A stretch of 64,000 bases of DNA from Strigops habroptila (taxonomy: Eukaryota; Chordata; Aves; Psittaciformes; Psittacidae): contig NC_044278.2 of the NCBI RefSeq assembly GCF_004027225.2, positions 93,612,743 to 93,676,742 on the forward strand. The letters are read 5' to 3'. The notes beneath the pieces are model-generated. The model was not told where the DNA came from. It saw only the letters and a program-made list of their open reading frames with translations, and did not search any database. This document shows, piece by piece, positions 56,801 through 64,000 of the stretch. Both the position numbers and the translations under genes were made by a program. Position 1 is the stretch's first letter; each line of letters begins with the position of its first letter.

Positions 56801-58147
56801 AGAGTGCAATTAAGTAACGTGATAAAATGCTGGCCAAGAGCTCGAATTCATGGAAGAGCAATGACAGCCACCATAAGCCAGAGGGTAAAAGGAGGAAAGG
56901 TCCTGAGAGTCTTAGGGCAGGGAGAAGTAATGGGATGGGGCTTGCAAAGGTAGTGAAAATACTGCAGGCCCTGGAGGGAAATCTCATTGCAGTCAGAAAC
57001 TGCCTTTTGTTATTCATGGCTTTTTTTTCTGGTAACTTTAAGAAAGAAATTAATGTTCAGCTTTGTTAGATAAAGCTTTAGTGATTCATCCTTAAGAGTA
57101 TATGAAGTGTTGAACTTCTGACCACGATGGGTCTCCAGAAATGAGAAGTGTATGCGAAACAGGGTGTGAGAGGAGGGAGGTGGACATATCCTGCAAGCTG
57201 CCAGTGCCAATTTGAGGGTTGCTGCTGCCAAATGCTCGGTCTCCAGGAGAAATTGTTCTCAGTGATAAGCTTGCACTTTTCAGCAAGAAGCAGACTATGA
57301 GGAAATAGCCTCTGATGATAAATAATCCCAGAATCCTTGTATTTCTTTTCCCCAGCCTCATGTGCCACTTTCCAGAAGATAAAATGAAGGAACATGAGGC
57401 TGCCAGGATTAGCTGGGGTCCCTGCCCTCTCACCACCTTTCGGCACCCATGTTCTCATCGGATCTTCTTGTTCTCACTGATTTTTATTTGCTCTTCTGCT
57501 TATTTTCCTCTCACTGACTGAAATGCTGATTTTATTTTCTTTCATGTTTAACTCATAATAATTAACTAGACGTCAAAATTCAGACCTTATTTAACCTCAT
57601 TCATCAACAGGAATCCAGTAGAATGCAATCCAGTTGTAGGTCTGTAGCACTTTCTACTCATTCCAGTTTATTCATTTCAATTTAGTGGGAAAGCCCTTCT
57701 CTGTGGCAATGTATTTTGCTCTGGTCCATAGTAGCATTATTAGCTTATGCAGCGAAGAGACAAACCACTTCTGTAAAATCGTATTTATTAGATTATTAGC
57801 ACTGTTTCAGAGAAGTGCCAACAACTGGCACTTAGGCGAAAAGAGAGCTGGTGGTAAAGGCCATTAGGTGGAAAGGCTTTGGAGGGAACCTGCAGGCAGT
57901 TTGCAGCAGTAACGAAGCAGACATGTCTGATGCCTCCAGTTAATTATCTCATTGAGAGCTCATTGAGAGGCACTGCTGTGGCTGATCTGCAACGAGGTGC
58001 TAGGATGAGACACAAGGTTGGATGCAAATACATGTGGTTCATTTGCTTAAATGATACCATTTAAACATGTAGCATTGCAGGGTACCAGAGCAATCACTTC
58101 TGAAGCAATGGTGCCCACAAATTAGATGCCTTTATCATATTTATATA
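53826..58147. other. Intergenic region, part 3
   Basis: A 4.3-kb stretch. No gene or repeat family was recognised. A candidate conserved noncoding block lies at its end (about 57930-58080). Confidence 0.65.
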
Positions 58148-58302
58148 TAGAATCATAGAGTGGTTTGGGTTGGAAGGGACCTTAAAGACCATCTAGTTCC
58201 AACCCCCCTTGCCATGAGCAGGGACACCTTCCACTAGACCAGGATGCTCAAAGCCCCGTCCACCCTGGCCTTGAACACTGTCAGGGATGGGGCAGCCACG
58301 TC
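58148..58302 (-). mobile_element. CR1 LINE 3' terminal fragment
   Basis: It begins at the plus-strand left edge with ATAGAATCATAGAGTGGTTT (complement of the CR1 tail) and includes GGTTGGAAGGGACCTTAAAG and the CCTTGAACACTG stretch of the ORF2 end. About 155 bp, strongly 5'-truncated. Confidence 0.93.
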
Positions 58303-61300
58303 GTTCAAAATCAATTTGTTGTATGTTCTTTGCAAAAGGTATTTTTTAAAGAAGAACAATAGAAAAACATACATGTGAACCAGCATCGACTTTAATCAGT
58401 CACTGGTGTCAGACTTTCCATTCCATTGTTTGGTTGGTTTATTCCTGTTCCTTAAACTCTCACCTTGATTGTTCTCTGTCTGACCATTCCTTGGCCATTT
58501 GGACTCTCCATACAACATCATTCAACTGTGCTGCTTACATAAATTGGATGCAAAATACACCTGAGAGTAACACATACATGATCTCAAAATTGTATATATC
58601 TGCCTGTGCTTTCAACCGCGGGCAGCTGCAGGAGGTCATCAGCCAGTCCTTTACATGTTCAGTGTGACCCCTATACAACAGGCTGCCTCCATGGCTTCCC
58701 AACAAGAACATCCTGTTTTTCTTCAGTAGCCTTCTAGATTTGTTCTTCTGGTCACTAATATTTTAGCTCAGCTTAGTCACACAGTCTTCTTGTAGGGCCA
58801 TTGGAAAGCAAAACAATAGTCCACTAGGAGATAATTTCTATATCAATAACATACCCTGGCAACTGCGCGTTGTCTATACCTACATAATTATGGCAATATC
58901 GCTGGCATATAATCACGTTTGTTTAATTATAACACAAAGGAAATAAACCCATTGAAAACATTAGGGAATTTTTTTGGTAGCTGAACAGAAAATGCCTCAC
59001 TCTTCACCAAGTTATTAGCAGAAAGTTCAGAAGATGAGTGCCTGTAGGTACTGCTGACCTTTCGTGCTGAGGTGGTACACCACCAGAGAAAACTCAAGGA
59101 TCAGAAAAAAACTAAAGGAGTAGAGGACTGGAGAACAGGTAGCACTCAGTTCTGTGTAACATCTATTCACCTACAGTGAAAAGGCGCTTTAGAAAGAAAC
59201 AAACTGCTCAGAGCTCACATTACCTTTGTGCTATTACTGGATTAAAAATGTTGCATGCTTAAGCCCCTTCTTGAGAAACGCTGGTGAAAAATGCTAGCTA
59301 ATACTTTTTTATGTCAGAGAGAGGCAAAAGGGACCTTGATTTAAAGAAATAATGTCAATTTCATGGTAACTTTTAAAGAAATTGTTTTACATCAGGTTCA
59401 GATCAAATATCTCCGAACTTCTCTGACAAGTGTCCCTTTCTTATTTTACAAAAATTTTGTAGCTGCATCTTTCAATTCTCTTTTTTCCTTCCTGAATATG
59501 GTGCAAATCCAAAAAACACAAGAGGCCAAGCTGCCTACAGTCAAGCTCAGTGCACATTGTTAATGTGATGGAAGACATGGTATGGGTGAAACTAGAAGCA
59601 CGGCAGCAATTTCACTAACCTGAAAACTAGGTGTTCTCCAGTGCATAGCGTACATAAAAATGTGTGGCTGTAAACACATAGAAAGAATTTAAAAGGGTTA
59701 ATTAATGGCTGAAAATTGCCTTCTGATCAGAACTGGGGTTCTGAGTTGTGTTTTCAGGCAGAAGTGTGATGCTCCAGTTTTCATACTGCCTAGCATTGCA
59801 CTGAAATGGGAGCTCTGCTGTGAGCTCAATGCTTTTGCACTCTGACACAGAACAGCTTGGGGTGAACAAGTTTGTTATTAATGTATTGCTCAAAGGCAGT
59901 CTGAAAACACAACGAATGTAACATATTTTTGGCCTTAAAGAGGCACACTGAGAATCCTTTGCTGCTGGAGGGAATAGATACACAGCTTGACAGCTCATGC
60001 TCTGTTTCAGGAATAAGCTACATAGACTTACCTTTATTTTATTCAAAAATAAATTATTATTCTCTGCCGAGATTTTTTTTACCTCTCTGCAGATGATCTC
60101 TCTTTTTTTCCAGGTTACATAGACCACCTGCAGTGCAGGCAAGAGAATGATGGATCACAGTTGAAGATGGTAAAGGTTTGTCCTCTGCTTGACTGGACAA
60201 GTTCAAGCACTAATGGTAGTTTTGAGACTTAATTCTTGCACACTTGCGAAGCCATGGGCTCTTTGGTGGCTAAAAAATCAGATATTCAGGCTATAGGAGA
60301 GACCCTCGCTGTCCAGCAGAGCTCTGCTGATGCTGTGCAGCACTTGTAATGGAGTAGGACAAGCAGCTCTCTAACAATCTCACTCCATTAGTTTTCTTCT
60401 TCCAAAATGAGTGACCTGCTCACCTTAATTGGTTTACGAGGAGGCTGGCTGACAGGACTGAATGAAGGCAGAGTATCAGCTGTGGTGGAATAGTCTCCTT
60501 CCTGGCTCAATGCTCCTAAGCGAAAGTCAGTTTCTGCAGGAGCTTCCCTTCATGCCCAGCAGCAGATCTCAGCTCTAGCTCCAGACCCAAATGTTTTGAC
60601 CTTATGGAGGAAGAGCACAGCTCCTGTGTACACAGCTGATCTCAGGGAGTATCCAGATGTGGGCAGCACTTGGCTCCTCCAGCACATGGAAATGCTATAA
60701 AGGAGACTGGGAGGGTCACCCCATCCACAGAGGAGAGCTGAAACCAGGTTTCTGGGGCATCACAGTTTCCCAGCGAAAGCCTTCTGGAAACCTGGGAACT
60801 GAGAGATGAGGAAACATCCCAAACCTACCAGGAATCACTTGCAGATGCCAAGGGCCCCCATCAAGCATGACTCAAAGAGGTGGTGGTCCTGCAACATGCT
60901 CAGCACCAGCAGCCAGAAAACAAGGGTGCTCCAGATGTCTCTGATGAGACCTGCCATGAGGAGGAGTGTGAAATCACCCAAATGAGGTCTCCTAGGTGCA
61001 TGAATCTAAGTGAATGCTTTCATCTTAAATACCCAAGCTTCTGGGCTGCGAGATGGCCAAGCCACATCTGACCACAGGAAGGAGGTTGTGGCCTCTGGCT
61101 TTTAGAGCTGCCCAGCCAGGTGGCCAGCCGTTGTCCTCGCCTGAACTCTTCCCACCCGTATCTTCCCCAAGCACATGGGCATTGCGATGAGATGGGGGCT
61201 TGCTGGCTGTGCCCCAATGCCTTTCACAGGAAGGGGAGCCTGTGGCCCAGTGGCGTGGTTTATCTTGCTGGGAGAACCCATGGTTGGATGCCTTCCTGTG

Positions 61301-62563
61301 GCACATCTGGAGCATGAGACCCAGAGCAGCAATACCACTGCAGCAGTTCAGGTAGGAAGGGGCTTAATGCGATTTCACAGGACCACAGCCAGGAGCTGCA
61401 GTCCCTCTCCTCCTCGCCTTGTGCCAGATACACACTTTTCCTCCATACGGAAAGTTATAAAGACAGTGGGTCCGCAAGCTCATTGCTGGCAGAGCAGTGA
61501 AAAGGGAGCCAGTTGACTGTGACTCTTTTTATGTCACTCAAACCAATGATCTTCTCTGCTATCATGCACCTGGAGCAGGGTAATTTTGTTCCTCTTGTTA
61601 TAATTCCACACATGCACTCTGTCTTGCTTATAAACTGAAACCCAAGTTGGGATCCTGCTCATCTCCCCTCGTCCTCGCTGGGCTTTGAGAGACACTTGTG
61701 AGTTCCCAATGGCAAAATTCAACTTCAACAGTCCAGCATCAGGCTTTTTGCATCCTTTGCTGTGCTGGTTTTCAACCCGCAATTAGCCCCTTCCTAAAAT
61801 CGATGAAGAGAAACTGTGTGCGGCTGCTGATGACACTGAAGACTCTTCATCTCAACTACTAGTATGGGGGGAAAAAAAGAGATAAAGAGGTTGTATAAGT
61901 CTGAATGTGAGCACCTATCTTCTCAGACACAACATCTGTTTCCGTGCAAGCACAAAGAAAATGGGTGACTAACATTTGCTGGCCCCCCGATCCTCCTCTA
62001 TGGCGCTAAATGTGTCCCTGGCAAACAGGAGGTTGAGATTTTAAATGAGGAATTAATGAAAATGCAATTTTTTCCTGCTTGTTGTCCCTTTAAATTCAGT
62101 TTCCATGGAAACAGGCCTGGAGAGGCTGCCTGAAGGGAGCCAGGAGAGATCTCTGCCTGGCTGCCCTCCCCTCTGGGTTGCCAGCTGAACCACCCCAATT
62201 GCCAGGCTTCTACAGAGGTTTTTGCTATTGTTGTTTACACCTGGAATAGGAGAGATGGCTCCTCATGGGTCCTTCTCTAAGGAGTGGAGGTGGTCACGCT
62301 ACCGTCACTCTACAGTCACGCTACCGTCATGGGTCTCTTGCAAGCAGCACTCCTCTCCTTCCATCACGCGCCTGGTGGACCGAACCCACCGCAACGCCGC
62401 CTTGCTGAAAATGTTACTCCTGTTAGCATCATCAATTCCACTGCTTTTTTTCTTTTTTAAAAGTGGTGGTGGGTGTGATGTGAGCACGCAGACCGAGCTG
62501 GAGCGTTGGCAGAGGGACAACTTTGTCATTAATTCAGTGTTTGTCCAAGGGGAAAATTTGACA
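58303..62563. other. Intergenic region, part 4
   Basis: A 4.3-kb stretch with no supported gene. It contains an RFX-type palindrome at 62099-62112 and a direct repeat TCACGCTACCGTCA (62296-62309 and 62316-62329 by eye). Confidence 0.6.
62099..62112. promoter_or_regulatory. Candidate RFX X-box palindrome
   Basis: GTTTCCATGGAAAC is a perfect 14-bp inverted repeat matching the X-box form bound by RFX factors apart from one base per half-site. It lies in an AT-rich block with homeodomain-like TAAT cores. Function is inferred from motif only. Confidence 0.45.
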
Positions 62564-62785
62564 TTCCACCTGAAGTACTGCATCCAGCTCTGGGGTCCCC
62601 AGCACAAGATAGACACAGACCCGTTGGACTGAGTCCAAGAGGACTTGGTCAGAGGGCTGGAGCACCTCTCCTATGGAGACAGGCTGAGAGAGTTTGGATC
62701 GTTCAGCTTGGAGAAGAGAAGGCTCTGGGGAGACCTTCTTGTGGCCTTTCAGTACCTGGAGGAGGGCTACAAGAAAGAGAGACAG
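62564..62785 (+). mobile_element. CR1 LINE ORF2 fragment
   Basis: Plus-strand pieces match the CR1 ORF2 C-terminal region: LKYCIQLWGPQHKIDTDPLD, then [19 protein letters not shown], then [20 protein letters not shown]. An in-frame stop lies between the first two pieces. Neither CR1 end is present. Confidence 0.9.
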
Positions 62786-63404
62786 CACAGAGAACCAATG
62801 GAATAGGACCCAAAAGCAATCAGTGGAATAGGACCCACTGTAAAGTGATGGTGTTTGTCTGTGTAGATCCACCCTTTTTCCAGGTAAACAAAACCTAAAG
62901 GTCTTAGACCTATAACATTGAGGGGTTGCACAGTGCCAGGAATGGTGGCTGTTTTTACCACTGTGGAGATGCACCTCTTCCATTTTCATTAGCATTTGAT
63001 GAGATGCCTCTGGTGTGTCTGTAAAAGGTTGTCTTAGTGAAATCTGAACTTTTAGTGGAAGCTGAGTAACAGCACAAGCTTCATCCACCCTCCCAGCTGC
63101 ATTCTGCAGACAGGAACAGGTCCAGTGTGAAAACAAAAGTAATTTTAAAACGTAATTGCCCCTAATCAGAATAGTTCAGTGTTAGCTGTTGCTGCTTCAG
63201 ATACGCATAAAAGCATTGCTCTCCTTGGTTACCTAGATGCTTGCCTGTGATTAGAAAGACAGGCTAGCGTATCTGAGATGTAGTACTGAGATCGCTTTCT
63301 GCAAGCCAGGTGAACAATGTCTTATCGTACCAGACATACTCGCTATTCACTGCTGGTGCAGTCTCGGAGTATGACCTTCACTGTTGTGCAAGCAGACTTC
63401 AAGA
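62786..63404. other. Short intergenic stretch
   Basis: It contains a short imperfect direct repeat (ATGGAATAGGACCCA and GTGGAATAGGACCCA near 62800-62840). Nothing else was recognised. Confidence 0.65.
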
Positions 63405-63545
63405 AGGATGTAAAACTGTACTGGGGAAAATTCAAAGAGCAATGGGCATGACCAGAGGTCTAGAAAATATGACCTATGAGCCTTAATTGAACGAATTGAG
63501 GTTGTTTAGTATGAGCGGAGACAAGCCAAAGGGATATATCTCAGT
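63405..63545 (+). mobile_element. Possible ancient CR1-like LINE remnant
   Basis: Weak plus-strand resemblance to the same ORF2 region as the preceding CR1: MTRGLENMTYEP, then a stop, then LNELRLFSMSGDKPKGYIS. This fits the [30 protein letters not shown] region at low identity. It could be chance or an older CR1 family. Confidence 0.5.
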
Positions 63546-64000
63546 GGAGGGATAAAGGAACACTGCAGAGAGGAAGGTAATAAAATGCTTTCCATGTCCA
63601 CAGTGGTGTCCCTGGTGTTAGGAACAGAGACATAAAATCGGGACTTTGAGAGGTTACCAAAGCCCGACACCCCCATCTCAAAGCAGGACGGGCAGACGCT
63701 TGCTCCCTCCTGACTTCAGACTTCAGATGGTGTCTGAGACACCATCCCGCCTTCAGCCTGTTCCACTGCTTCACTGAGAGTTCCCTTTGTGGAAAGCTAA
63801 GCCTAAATCTTCACTTTTTACCTATGGTAAACGATTCACCTGCTCTTTTTTCCTCACTTTTGTGATATGTGGGGACACTGTGATGCCTTGACCCCTTTCT
63901 CCAGAGCTGCTCCCAGCCCGCCATTTCCTGCCCACAGGGAAGAGCACTGTCATGGTGGTGTCTTCCTCTCCAGACTGCTCCTCTCGTTTCTCTAGAAAGT
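63546..64000. other. Window end, intergenic
   Basis: No gene or repeat was recognised in the last 455 bp. Confidence 0.65.

Noticed and set aside
61020..61516. Cluster of open frames near 61.0-61.5 kb
   Set aside because: Frames overlap on both strands without homology, splice signals or Kozak context that stand out.
62534..63136. Minus-strand 200-codon open frame
   Set aside because: Part of it is antisense to a CR1 fragment and the rest is unremarkable sequence; no domain, no splice or codon support.
1..64000. CRISPR arrays, operons, prophage or bacterial mobile elements
   Set aside because: The tandem arrays seen are short direct repeats without spacers, and the genes are split by spliceosomal introns.
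1..64000. Endogenous retrovirus or LTR element
   Set aside because: No paired LTRs, primer-binding site or gag/pol/env-like frame was seen; all reverse-transcriptase sequence is CR1 type.
1..64000. tRNA, rRNA or intronic snoRNA genes
   Set aside because: I saw no convincing A/B boxes or C/D-box pairs by eye. A covariance-model search would be decisive; absence is not proven.

Overview
The window looks like vertebrate nuclear DNA, most likely from a bird. It holds two split genes with GT-AG introns and a CpG-island promoter, and every interspersed repeat I recognise is a CR1-type LINE; no SINE, L1 or LTR element was seen. Both genes span fewer bases than I recall for their human counterparts, which also suits a bird. 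A crocodilian or turtle is not formally excluded. Species cannot be named from the sequence.

Layout. (1) 1-1057: 3' flank of the first gene. (2) 1058-24586, minus strand: NUFIP1 in ten coding exons, recognised from its paired C2H2 zinc fingers, the segment with residues [10 protein letters not shown], and the C-terminal segment with residues [15 protein letters not shown]. The exon lengths sum to 1690 nt, one more than a multiple of three. The excess traces to a run of ten G (C on the coding strand) in exon 1. (3) 24587-24744: a 158-bp GC-rich bidirectional promoter with an ETS-type site, an E-box and an NRF1-like site. (4) 24745-42969, plus strand: GPALPP1 in eight coding exons (1050 nt, 349 aa), with four perfect GPALPPG(F/Y) motifs, one in each of exons 1-4, and a C-terminal DUF3752-type region; poly(A) signal at 43055. 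(5) 43.1-64.0 kb: about 21 kb with no gene I can support, holding several CR1 fragments, including a 2.65-kb copy (51.18-53.83 kb) whose endonuclease/reverse transcriptase frame has only two stop codons.

The head-to-head NUFIP1/GPALPP1 pair matches the arrangement I know at human 13q14, where GTF2F2 lies beyond GPALPP1, so the terminal 21 kb is probably the gap before GTF2F2. NUFIP1 is a box C/D snoRNP assembly factor and ribophagy receptor. GPALPP1 is a poorly characterised protein, predicted nuclear. The shared promoter suggests co-expression.

I found no evidence of an undescribed enzymatic or defence system. The points most worth checking are the NUFIP1 exon 1 frame break, the long acidic NUFIP1 C-terminus with a fresh 18-bp duplication, a CR1 whose 5' end abuts a NUFIP1 splice donor, a closely matched inverted CR1 pair flanking the shared promoter, and a few candidate conserved noncoding blocks downstream, one with a perfect RFX X-box palindrome.
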